Source: Phycisphaerales bacterium (lineage in GTDB: Bacteria; Planctomycetota; Phycisphaerae; SM23-33). Taken from it: DNA of 8,878 nt. Position 1 is the stretch's first letter; each line of letters starts with the position of its first letter. Positions 1 through 5,769 of the stretch are shown one piece after another. Below the pieces are notes generated by a model that searched no databases, was not told the origin of the DNA, and was given only the letters and a program-made list of their open reading frames with translations. The stretch lies in NCBI GenBank assembly GCA_003171235.1, contig PMYM01000048.1, positions 12,234 through 21,111 on the forward strand, in the 5' to 3' direction. A program made the position numbers and the translations under genes.

Positions 1-161
1 TCGTCATCGTCACCCACAACATGCAACAGGCCGCCCGCGTCAGTCTGGAAACCGGCTTCATGCTGCTGGGCGAACTGATCGAATTCGGCCAGACCGAGAA
101 GATTTTCACCAATCCGGCCGATAAACGCACCGAGGATTACGTGACCGGCAGGTATGGATAA
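1..161 (+). CDS. pstB: Phosphate ABC transporter ATP-binding protein PstB, C-terminal fragment
   Basis: This is the last 52 codons of a gene entering from the left edge; the reading frame starts at base 3 and ends at a TAA at 159-161. PstB is the cytoplasmic ATPase of the high-affinity phosphate importer PstSCAB. The visible part begins with VIVTHNMQQAARV, which carries the H-loop histidine (switch region) of ABC ATPases in the form typical of PstB. It continues with GELIEFG, IFTNP and DKRTEDYVTGRYG, the characteristic PstB C-terminus. The Walker A, Walker B and signature motifs lie outside the window. The next gene is phoU in the same direction 135 bp downstream, the usual pst-phoU order, which supports the call. 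A repeat hairpin separates the two genes. Confidence 0.94.
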   Translation, partial: VIVTHNMQQAARVSLETGFMLLGELIEFGQTEKIFTNPADKRTEDYVTGRYG

Positions 162-177
162 AGAAAGGCCAAAGACT

Positions 178-255
178 GAACCACAAAGATCACCAAGAAC
201 ACAAAGAAAGCTCGAAGAAACTAAATCTTTGTGATCTTTGTGTGCTTTGTGGTTC
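178..255. repeat. Inverted repeat of 9-nt units (CACAAAG type) between pstB and phoU
   Basis: The left arm (178-208) and right arm (about 223-255) are inverted copies with roughly 27 of 32 positions matching. The outer 11 bp, GAACCACAAAG at 178-188 and its complement at 245-255, match perfectly. Each arm is built of 9-nt units: CACAAAGAT, CACCAAGAA and CACAAAGAA on the left; ATCTTTGTG twice and TGCTTTGTG on the right. The AT-rich arms contrast with the GC-rich genes. If transcribed, this would fold into a long hairpin between pstB and phoU and could lower read-through or stabilise the upstream message. That role is inference; no T-tract typical of a terminator follows. Confidence 0.8.
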
Positions 256-271
256 AAGTTCTTCAGAGGTT

Positions 272-287
272 CCTATTCTGGAATAGG
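272..287 (+). promoter_or_regulatory. Perfect 7-bp palindrome overlapping the phoU ribosome binding site
   Basis: CCTATTC (272-278) and GAATAGG (281-287) are perfect inverted copies separated by TG. The right arm includes the first three bases of the phoU Shine-Dalgarno sequence at 285-293. A hairpin with a 2-nt spacer is strained, so at most about six pairs would form in RNA. It may instead be a DNA operator. Its position could affect phoU translation, but the sequence shows only the symmetry. Confidence 0.35.
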
Positions 288-293
288 CGGTGA
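285..293 (+). promoter_or_regulatory. Ribosome binding site of phoU
   Basis: AGGCGGTGA matches the anti-Shine-Dalgarno complement AGGAGGTGA at 8 of 9 positions, with about 6 nt between the GG core and the ATG at 297. This fixes the phoU start. Confidence 0.8.
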
Positions 294-296
294 CAC

Positions 297-989
297 ATGG
301 ACAAGCACGCTCGGCAATTCGACAAGGATCTGGACGATTTTAAGCGCAAACTGCTGGAGATGGCCGCGCTGGCCGAGACCATGATCGACCTGGCCATCAG
401 CGAATTGGTGCAGCGCGACGAGCATCAGGTCAGCCAGGTGCCCCAGTATGAGCGCGACGTCAACCGCCTGCAAATCGAGATCGACGAAATGGCCCTGGCC
501 CTTTTGGCCACCCAGCAGCCGGTGGCGGTGGACCTGCGCACCATCCTGGCCGGCGCCAAGATCAACAGCGAGCTGGAGCGCATAGGCGATTTGGTCTGCA
601 ACATCACCGAGTGCGCCCACACCCTGCTGACCCAGCCGCCGCTCAAGCCCTTGATCGACATTCCGCGCATGGCTGACCTGGCCCGGCGCATGGTGCGTGA
701 GAGCCTGGACGCCTTCGTGCGCGAGGATGTGCTGCTGGCCGAATCGGTCATCATGACCGACGACCAGGTGGACGCCCTCAAGAACCAGGTGCTGCGCGAG
801 CTGATGACGTACATGATGTCCGACCCGCGCTCCATCGAGCGGGCCATGTCCCTGATCCTCATCGCCCGCCACCTGGAGCGCATCGGCGACCACGCCACCA
901 ACATCGCCGAGGACGTCATCTACATGATCCAGGGCCGCGACGTCCGCCACCCCAGGCTGCAAAAAGAACAGCAGGAAAGAAAAGAATAG
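297..989 (+). CDS. phoU: Phosphate signalling complex protein PhoU
   Basis: The product is a 230-residue cytoplasmic helical protein that links the PstSCAB transporter to the phosphate sensor kinase and represses the Pho response when phosphate is plentiful. It has the two tandem PhoU three-helix bundles. Each carries the conserved metal-binding signature ERIGD, at residues 94-98 (ERIGDLVCNI) and 194-198 (ERIGDHATNIAEDV), exactly 100 residues apart as expected for the internal duplication. Length is normal for the family. The N-terminus (HARQFDKDLDDFKRKLLEMAALAE) also matches PhoU well, and the start is fixed by a strong Shine-Dalgarno sequence. It follows pstB in the same direction. The C-terminal tail after about residue 212 is charged and ends in QEQQERKE-like residues of no known role. 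No Pho box could be recognised upstream. Confidence 0.96.
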   Translation: MDKHARQFDKDLDDFKRKLLEMAALAETMIDLAISELVQRDEHQVSQVPQYERDVNRLQIEIDEMALALLATQQPVAVDLRTILAGAKINSELERIGDLVCNITECAHTLLTQPPLKPLIDIPRMADLARRMVRESLDAFVREDVLLAESVIMTDDQVDALKNQVLRELMTYMMSDPRSIERAMSLILIARHLERIGDHATNIAEDVIYMIQGRDVRHPRLQKEQQERKE

Positions 990-991
990 CA

Positions 992-1201
992 TTTAACGCA
1001 GAGGGCGCAGAGGAACGCGGAGGAAGAAAGAAAGTTTAGAAAAGCAACTTCAAGGAAACGGCTCCAGCCCCTGGTTGTTTTCGCAGTAGTCTTTCCGCCT
1101 TTGCCAACTCGCTGTTTAGCCTATGCGCCCTCAAAAGCCGCTTCTTTTGGTTTTGTCTTTTTTCGAACCTCTCTGTTCCTCTCTGCGTCCTCTGCGTTAA
1201 A
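992..1201. repeat. MITE-like element: 13-bp perfect terminal inverted repeats of the CGCAGAGG nonamer family
   Basis: TTTAACGCAGAGG at 992-1004 is perfectly complementary to 1189-1201. Similarity continues inward for about 30 bp, with arms made of 9-nt units such as CGCAGAGGA. The element starts 3 bp after the phoU stop codon. The interior, about 1040-1168, shows no gene and no further repeat that I can see; it contains pyrimidine-rich stretches. No clear target-site duplication flanks the ends (left flank ...ATAGCA, right flank CGTTTC...). It could be a non-autonomous mobile element or simply two facing nonamer arrays. No transposase is present. Confidence 0.7.
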
Positions 1202-1219
1202 CGTTTCTTCGTCTTTTGA

Positions 1220-1288
1220 GACCTCTGCGTTCCTCTGCGTCCTCTGCGTTGAGATTCCTTCTCTTCTCCCTGCGTCCTCTGCGGTAAA
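1220..1288. repeat. Two further CTCTGCGTC nonamer repeat copies just before the amidohydrolase start
   Basis: Copies at about 1220-1250 (CTCTGCGTT, CTCTGCGTC, CTCTGCGTT units) and about 1264-1288 repeat the right arm of the 992-1201 element in the same orientation. Distances between copy ends are about 49 and 38 bp. The last copy ends 8 bp before the ATG at 1297, so the leader and start region of the next gene are made of this repeat. Either copy could pair with the left arm at 992-1024 if all were on one transcript. Confidence 0.75.
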
Positions 1289-1296
1289 ATCGTTTC

Positions 1297-2613
1297 ATGC
1301 GACAAGCAGAGGACACGTCCACCGACCTGGCCCGGCACGTCGGGAGCATGGTCATCGCCGACACCCACGAGCACACGCGAAGCGAGGCCGAGTGGATCAA
1401 GGAAGGCCCCTGCGACGTGCTGGCTGACATCTTCTCCAACTACGTCACCGACGACCTGGTCTGCGCCGGCATGCCCAATCAAGCCATGGTCGAGTTGGTC
1501 CGCGGCAAGCCACAAGACCTGGAGAAGCGCTGGGCCAGCGTCAAGGATTACTGGCCCCTGGTCCGCCATACCGGCTACGGCCAGGGCGTGGCCCTGGCAG
1601 CGGAGGAGGTGTACGGCATGGAAGAGCTCAGCCTGCCGGGCCTGCAGGCGGCGGAAAAAATCTATCGCCAATTGCGCAGCCCCGGCGGGCAGCTTGAGTT
1701 TCTGCGCAGCCGCGCCCGGCTGGACCACCTGCAGATCAACGACATGACCCGCAAGCCCCCCACGCCCAACCCCGACGCGCCGGACTTTTACCTGTACGAC
1801 CTGTCGATCTGGCACCTGGTCAAGCACGAGATGGACTACCGGCAGCTTTGCGAATGGACCGGCGTGACGGTGAGCGACCTGGCCAGCCTGGAGCAGGCCA
1901 TGGGGCGGCTGTTTGAGACCTCCGGCGGCCTGGCCATCGCCTGCAAGAGCCAGCACGCCTACACCCGCAGCCTGGCCTGGCAGAAACGCTCCGACGCCCA
2001 GGCCGCCACGGCCCTGGACGAAATCCTGCGGCAGGGCGCATCGGCCGACCCGGCCCAGCGCGCGGTGCTGGGAGACTGGTGCCTGGAGCGATGCTGCGAG
2101 CTGGCAGGCCGATACAACCTGCCGGTTAAGTTCCACACCGGCTACACCGCCGGAACCAGCTTCATGCCCCTGCCCGGCACCGCCCCCTCAAACCTGTGCG
2201 GGCTGCTGAAGGCCTTCCCCAAGACCCGCTTCGTGCTGATGCACATGAGCTTCCCCTACCATTCGGAGCTGCTGGCCCTGGCCAAGCAGTACCCCAACGT
2301 CTATGCCAGCCTGTGCTGGGCCTGGTCCATCTCGCCCTACGACGCCATGGAGTTCCTCCGGCGGTTCATCCACAGCGTGCCGGCCAACAAGCTGCTGGCC
2401 TTCGGCGGCGACTCGGTCTGGCCCACGCCCACCTATGTCTATAGCCGCCAGACCCGCCAGTGGATAACGCGGGCCCTGCAGGCAGAAGTGGACGAGGGTT
2501 ACCTGGGCGAGGCCCAGGCCATCGAACTGGCCAACCGCATCCTGCTGAAAAACCATTACGCCTGCTTCGACATCCCCGGACGAAGGGCCAACATCGCCAA
2601 GGCACTGGCCTGA
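1297..2613 (+). CDS. Amidohydrolase-superfamily metal-dependent hydrolase, substrate unknown
   Basis: The product is 438 residues and probably cytoplasmic, with no signal peptide. The metal-site pattern of the amidohydrolase TIM barrel is visible: HxH at residues 24-26 (ADTHEHT) on strand 1, H280 in PVKFHTGY, H316 in VLMHMSFPYH, and the catalytic aspartate D372 in FGGDSVW. This fits the Amidohydro_2 / uronate-isomerase-like part of the superfamily, which includes hydrolases, decarboxylases and isomerases, so the reaction cannot be named. Helix-rich segments between about 90 and 230 (DYWPLVRHTGYGQGVALAAEEVYG and following) would form an insertion over the active site. The ATG at 1297 has no recognisable Shine-Dalgarno sequence; an internal ATG at 1348 would leave only four residues before the first metal ligands and is less likely. 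The gene stands alone between repeat regions, with no partner gene suggesting a pathway. Confidence 0.86.
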   Translation: MRQAEDTSTDLARHVGSMVIADTHEHTRSEAEWIKEGPCDVLADIFSNYVTDDLVCAGMPNQAMVELVRGKPQDLEKRWASVKDYWPLVRHTGYGQGVALAAEEVYGMEELSLPGLQAAEKIYRQLRSPGGQLEFLRSRARLDHLQINDMTRKPPTPNPDAPDFYLYDLSIWHLVKHEMDYRQLCEWTGVTVSDLASLEQAMGRLFETSGGLAIACKSQHAYTRSLAWQKRSDAQAATALDEILRQGASADPAQRAVLGDWCLERCCELAGRYNLPVKFHTGYTAGTSFMPLPGTAPSNLCGLLKAFPKTRFVLMHMSFPYHSELLALAKQYPNVYASLCWAWSISPYDAMEFLRRFIHSVPANKLLAFGGDSVWPTPTYVYSRQTRQWITRALQAEVDEGYLGEAQAIELANRILLKNHYACFDIPGRRANIAKALA

Positions 2614-2658
2614 GGGATTGTTCCTGTTAAGCCGGATACGTAGTTGTCAAAAACTATA

Positions 2659-2703
2659 CACAGAGGCCCAGAGACCACAGAGAATGCGCAGAGGCAACGA
2701 AGA
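2659..2703. repeat. Single degenerate nonamer repeat (CACAGAG type) after the amidohydrolase
   Basis: Units CACAGAGGC, then CCAGAGAC, CACAGAGAA and GCGCAGAGG follow one another with a period of about 9 nt. They resemble both the CACAAAG units at 178-255 and the CGCAGAGG units at 992-1288. No facing inverted copy was found nearby, so this looks like half of such an element. Confidence 0.6.
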
Positions 2704-2704
2704 T

Positions 2705-2729
2705 CATTAAAGCGGTTTAAGATTGGGTG
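2705..2729 (+). repeat. 25-nt downstream motif, copy 1
   Basis: CATTA, one variable base, AGCGGTTTAAGATTG, one variable base, then GTG. It matches the minus strand of 5806-5830 at 23 of 25 positions, with an uninterrupted identical core of 15 nt. This copy lies 92 bp after the amidohydrolase stop codon, in the sense orientation. The function is unknown; see the second copy at the end of the DUF4159 gene. Confidence 0.75.
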
Positions 2730-2880
2730 GCAAGATCATGAGTGGAAGGCGTTCCAGCCTGTATGCACAACCGGAAATGCATCTGGCGACACTTACCGGT
2801 TCCTACCGGGCCACGGGAATATCTGGGCAAATGCAGAGTGGCGCAGGGAGAGGCTCATCCAGGCCCGAAGAGGCCGGCAA
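2730..2880. other. Non-coding stretch with no recognised feature
   Basis: Part of the 536-bp gap between the amidohydrolase and the permease. An open frame crosses it, but its translation resembles no protein family and runs through the repeats on both sides. I see no promoter, terminator or RNA gene here. Confidence 0.5.
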
Positions 2881-3159
2881 GAGTTTAGCCGTGGGTGGAG
2901 CCCCGAGCTTGTCGAGGGGCGCAACCCCCGGTCATCGCCACGCGAAACGACGGAGCGAGTGCCGTGGTCGCACCTGGGGACTGGCCTGACTCGCGATGCC
3001 GTGGCCAAGCCGCGCCTCCCCGGCCGATCGCGCCATCGGCAGGAAAGAACCTGTCTGTCAGGAAATCACGCCACTGCCTCTGGCTTTGTCGGCGGCTCTG
3101 ACCGGGGGCTGCGCTGCGCCCGGCTGCGCCGTGCTCGCTGCGCCCCCGGCTAAATTCTC
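2881..3159. repeat. GC-rich long inverted-repeat element with TTTAGCC ends
   Basis: The left arm is 2881-2934 and the right arm about 3099-3159, inverted with respect to each other. Outer blocks: GAGTTTAGCC at 2881-2890 faces GGCTAAATTCTC at 3148-3159, sharing the 7-bp core TTTAGCC. Inner blocks: CCCCCGGTCA at 2925-2934 is the perfect complement of 3099-3108. The middle of each arm is GC-rich and less conserved; the right arm has tandem CTGCGC-like words. The roughly 165-bp interior has no gene. The right end supplies the stop codon of the permease gene (TAG, complement of 3150-3152). This looks like a non-autonomous mobile or REP-type element, although no transposase is present. Confidence 0.6.
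2901..2919. repeat. Imperfect palindrome of the GAGCTTGTCGA class
   Basis: CCCCGAGCTTGTCGAGGGG is an imperfect palindrome inside the left arm of the larger element. When translated, this word type gives 'SPELVEG' or 'STSSG' peptides, which I recall as common signatures of short repeats in unrelated bacterial genomes. The right arm of the larger element lacks it, so it may be a repeat nested within the left arm. Confidence 0.5.
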
Positions 3160-4319
3160 CCCGGCCCATCCGGGCCTTGACGTTCCAAGGCTCTGGCCAA
3201 CCCACCCCGATGAAAAAACGCTTGGACTGAAACGAACACCCCCAGAGCCCAGACTCCCAAGCCGCCAATCCGCAGAACCCACCGCGTCGCCGACGGCATT
3301 TGCCAGGCGCTGCCGGCCAGCAGGAAAATCCCCAGCAGGCAAAGCCCCACCGCCGCCAGCAGTCGCCGCCCCGGCCGGACCAGGCACTCCCTCAGCGCCC
3401 ACTGACCGCCCAGCACCAGGCCCGCCAGCAGCAGGACGTTCCAGCCATAGCCGCTACCGGGAAAATCCCACACACTGTATCGCCAGAGGGTGGCCAGCAG
3501 CATGGCCGGCGGCAAGAACACCAGGGCGTGCAGGATGCGCCCGCGAGAGCCCAGGATCAGCGCCCCGCCCATGACGGCTGCCGCCAACACCCGCGGATCG
3601 CCCACCGGCAGGGGCAAGGCCACGGCCTCGGCCGACCGCCCCAGCCAGCACAGCCCGCCCAGGGCCGACAGCACGCTTGAGCCCACCAGGGCCACCCCCA
3701 GCGGGCCGCGCTCGTAGCCGTTCAGGCCGATGCCCAGCGCCCCCACGAAAAATATCCCCGCCGTGGCCAGCAGTCCCGCCTGCTGGCCGGTCAACTTGCC
3801 CAAAAGGGCCGGCGAAACGCGCAGACTCACCGGGCCGGTCAAGGCCGCCACCAGGCTCACCGCCAGCACCGCCGTCAGCAGCGTCGCCATCCACACCGCC
3901 GCCCGCGTCAGCCTCACCAATAGCAGGTTCCACAGGCCAAGTGCCAGGCCCGCCCCCGCGGCCGCCACCAACAGCCAGGCCGGACGGGCGCCCCATCGGG
4001 CCGCCTGCGCCGCTGCGCCGCAGCCCAGGGCAAAACTCGCCCAGACCGACAAGTCCAACTTTCCCCGCCGCAGCAGCCAGAACACCCCCAGCGCCGGCAG
4101 CAGCAGCGGATGCAGCATCTGCCCGTGGAAATCCGACAGCAACGGGTTGATCACCGCATCGCCGGAAGAATTCCCCATCGGCCCCCACATCCGGCCGGAG
4201 CGAATCCAGGGCGCCAGCAGGATGGCCGCCAGCCCCAGCAGCAGTATGGCCGTAAACAACACTCCGGCTCGCTGGGCGTCAGGCTTGGTTTTTTCGCTCA
4301 GGGACGACGGCGATGTCAT
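3150..4319 (-). CDS. RbsC-like ABC transporter permease (BPD_transp_2 type), orphan and diverged
   Basis: The product is 389 residues, very hydrophobic, with about ten or more predicted membrane segments (e.g. 20-38, 70-84, 112-135, 141-162, 182-199, 205-226, 244-258, 262-279, 291-310, 319-337, 348-369). Two regions resemble sugar-importer permeases of the RbsC/branched-amino-acid type: GLALGLWNLLLVRL at 124-137 (family GxxxGxxNGxLV) and AAAVMGGALILGSRGRI at 246-262 (family AAxxLGGxxxxGGxGxx). The last two membrane segments, about 319-369, extend beyond where RbsC normally ends. No ATPase or binding-protein gene adjoins it, so its partners are elsewhere or it no longer works as an importer. 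The start ATG lacks a clear Shine-Dalgarno sequence. The final residues and stop codon lie in the right arm of the repeat element at 2881-3159, so the original C-terminus may have been replaced. It could instead be a generic polytopic membrane protein. Confidence 0.72.
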   Translation of the reverse strand: MTSPSSLSEKTKPDAQRAGVLFTAILLLGLAAILLAPWIRSGRMWGPMGNSSGDAVINPLLSDFHGQMLHPLLLPALGVFWLLRRGKLDLSVWASFALGCGAAAQAARWGARPAWLLVAAAGAGLALGLWNLLLVRLTRAAVWMATLLTAVLAVSLVAALTGPVSLRVSPALLGKLTGQQAGLLATAGIFFVGALGIGLNGYERGPLGVALVGSSVLSALGGLCWLGRSAEAVALPLPVGDPRVLAAAVMGGALILGSRGRILHALVFLPPAMLLATLWRYSVWDFPGSGYGWNVLLLAGLVLGGQWALRECLVRPGRRLLAAVGLCLLGIFLLAGSAWQMPSATRWVLRIGGLGVWALGVFVSVQAFFHRGGLARALERQGPDGPGRI

Positions 4320-4429
4320 AGGCCTGTCAGTTTAGCCGAAGGGCCGGACCCAAGCCACCCTCTCTGGCGGCAGGATCGGCCGGTGAATCTTGCCGGGGGC
4401 GCAAGCTGGCCCGGCAGCGGCCCTGTCCA

Positions 4430-4460
4430 AGAGCGAAGCTCTGTGGTAGGCTCTACCGCA
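4430..4460 (+). other. Two back-to-back triloop hairpins upstream of the YchF-like gene
   Basis: AGAGC (4430-4434) pairs with GCTCT (4438-4442) around a GAA loop. Next, TGTGGTAG (4442-4449) pairs with CTACCGCA (4453-4460) around GCT, giving eight pairs with one G-U; the two stems share base 4442. The block lies about 95 bp before the ATG at 4553 and just before the heptamer array. It could be a leader structure or a remnant of a terminator; no T-tract follows. Confidence 0.4.
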
Positions 4461-4465
4461 GGAGT

Positions 4466-4520
4466 GGTTGTCGGTTGCGGGTTCTGGGTTGCCGGCATGG
4501 ATTGCAGGTTGCCGGTTATG
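4466..4520 (+). repeat. Array of GGTTGCC-type 7-nt repeats
   Basis: Units in register: GGTTGTC at 4466, GGTTGCG at 4473, GGTTCTG at 4480, GGTTGCC at 4487, a degenerate GGCATGG at 4494, a 6-nt interruption, then GGTTGCC at 4507 and GGTTATG at 4514. The array ends about 20 bp before the ribosome binding site of the next gene, so it is probably part of its leader. No inverted arm was found. Confidence 0.7.
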
Positions 4521-4552
4521 AGCGGGTTGAATCTTGATGCCAGGAGATATTC

Positions 4553-5629
4553 ATGCGCGTAGCGCTGGTTGGTCCGCCGCTTTCGGGCAAGAGCACGCTT
4601 TTCGCCGCCGTGGCCGAGGCCGGCGGCACCCAGGTTCACCTGGACCGCCCCGACCAGCCTCACCTGGTGGTGGTCAAGGTGCCCGACGGGCGGCTGTTCT
4701 GGCTGGAGGAAAAGTACAAGGCCAAGAAACGCACCCACGCCGAGATCGAACTGTTGGACCTGCCGGGCTTCGACCTGACCAGCCCCCAGTCGCGCGATCG
4801 GGCGCGGACGCACTGGCCGGCCGTCCGCCAGAGCGACATGATCGTCCTGGTGCTGCGCCAGTTTGAAAGCTCGGCCGTGCCCGCCTACCGCGACCGGCGG
4901 GACATCCAGGCCGACCTGGACGAACTGTGGGCCGAGATGATGTTCGCCGACCTGGAGCAGATCACCACCCGCATCGACAAGCTCGAGGGCAACCTCAAGA
5001 AGCCGGTGCCGGGCAAGGAGCGAGAGGAATTGACGCGGGAGCTGCAATTGCAGCAGCGGCTCTCGCAGACCCTCGAGGCCGAGAAGCCCCTGACGGAGGC
5101 CATCAAGTCGCCGGCCGAGGAGAAGCTGGTGCGGGCGTTCGCCTTCCTGACCCTCAAGCCCCTGGTGGTGGTGGTCAACTGCGGCGAGGGCGAGGTTCCC
5201 GCCCAGCCGCCCCCGAAGGTCGGGCCGTACGAAGCCATTTTCCTCTCGGCCAAGATCGAGGAGGAACTGGCCCGGCTTGAGGCCTCGGAGCGGGCGGAGT
5301 TCATGGCCGAGTTGGGCATCGCCGCCCCGGCCCAGGACAGGCTCGTCCGCCTGTGCTACCACAGCATGCGGCTGGTGAGCTTCCTGACGGCGGGCGAGAA
5401 GGAAGTGCGGGCCTGGACGATTCCCGCCGGCACCAACGCCCAACTGGCCGCCGGGGCCATACACACCGACCTTCAGCGCGGTTTCATCCGGGCCGAGATA
5501 GTGGCCTATGAAGACCTGGTGGCCGCCGGCGACGAGAAGAGCGCCAAGGCCGCCGGCAAGTACCGCCTGGAGGGCAAAGACTACATTGTCAAGGACGGGG
5601 ACGTGGTGCTCTTCCGCTTCAGTGTTTGA
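4553..5629 (+). CDS. Diverged YchF/OLA1-family P-loop NTPase (DUF933/TGS-like C-terminus)
   Basis: The product is 358 residues, close to the usual length of about 363 for YchF, a cytoplasmic ATP/GTPase that binds ribosomes. Visible motifs: P-loop GPPLSGKST (7-15), DLPG (69-72, G3), NCGE (209-212, the YchF NxxE form of G4), LTLKP just before it, a charged helical coiled-coil-like region (about 112-190), and a very well conserved C-terminal domain (about 270-358) with SFLTAGEKEVRAWTIP, AAGAIHTDLQRGFIRAE, EGKDYIVKDGDVVLFRFSV. Two conserved YchF segments are missing: the NFPFCTIEPN loop after the P-loop, and the GASKGEGLGNQFL switch-II segment after DxxG, replaced by FDLTSPQSRDRARTHW. It is therefore more likely a paralog than the housekeeping ychF. 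The start is supported by AGGAGA at 4542-4547, 5 nt before the ATG. It is convergent with the next gene, with a hairpin repeat between. Confidence 0.9.
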   Translation: MRVALVGPPLSGKSTLFAAVAEAGGTQVHLDRPDQPHLVVVKVPDGRLFWLEEKYKAKKRTHAEIELLDLPGFDLTSPQSRDRARTHWPAVRQSDMIVLVLRQFESSAVPAYRDRRDIQADLDELWAEMMFADLEQITTRIDKLEGNLKKPVPGKEREELTRELQLQQRLSQTLEAEKPLTEAIKSPAEEKLVRAFAFLTLKPLVVVVNCGEGEVPAQPPPKVGPYEAIFLSAKIEEELARLEASERAEFMAELGIAAPAQDRLVRLCYHSMRLVSFLTAGEKEVRAWTIPAGTNAQLAAGAIHTDLQRGFIRAEIVAYEDLVAAGDEKSAKAAGKYRLEGKDYIVKDGDVVLFRFSV

Positions 5630-5644
5630 TGAAGATGGAGGGAA

Positions 5645-5769
5645 GATTTTCGATTTGCGATGTTCGATTTACGATTTGAAGAAGAAGCAAGTCACAACAC
5701 TGGAAGTTCTTCGCTAGGCCTCTGGCTCTTGCTGTTAAATCGAACATCGAAAATCGCAAATCGAAAATC
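5645..5769. repeat. Inverted repeat of GATTTGC heptamers between convergent genes; possible bidirectional terminator
   Basis: The left arm, 5645-5679, is a run of 7-nt units (GATTTTC, GATTTGC, GATGTTC, GATTTAC, GATTTGA). The right arm, about 5737-5773, is its inverted counterpart (AATCGAA, CATCGAA, AATCGCA units). The outermost 17 bp, 5645-5661 against 5753-5769, match perfectly. Inside, GCAAG near 5687 faces CTTGC near 5728, which would extend the stem. The element lies between the stop codons of two convergent genes (5629 and 5825), where a long hairpin could end or shield both transcripts. The terminator role is inferred from position. Confidence 0.75.

Noticed and set aside
162..296. Pho box upstream of phoU
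   Set aside because: No pair of CTGTCAT-like direct repeats could be found; the region is taken up by the nonamer hairpin.
1170..1288. CRISPR-like array
   Set aside because: The copies are short, internally periodic, unevenly spaced and degenerate; there are no uniform spacers and no cas genes.
1249..1290. Promoter TTGAGA ... TAAAAT before the amidohydrolase
   Set aside because: The two boxes are about 30 bp apart, too far for a sigma70 promoter, and both lie in repeat sequence.
1036..2136. Open frame of 366 codons on the minus strand across the amidohydrolase
   Set aside because: It is a mirror of the amidohydrolase coding frame plus repeat sequence; the + strand carries the metal-binding motifs.
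2644..3153. Open frame of 169 codons on the + strand in the gap after the amidohydrolase
   Set aside because: It runs through the nonamer repeat, the 25-nt motif and the GC-rich inverted repeat; the translation (with SPELVEG and Arg-rich stretches) is repeat sequence and has no family likeness or ribosome binding site.
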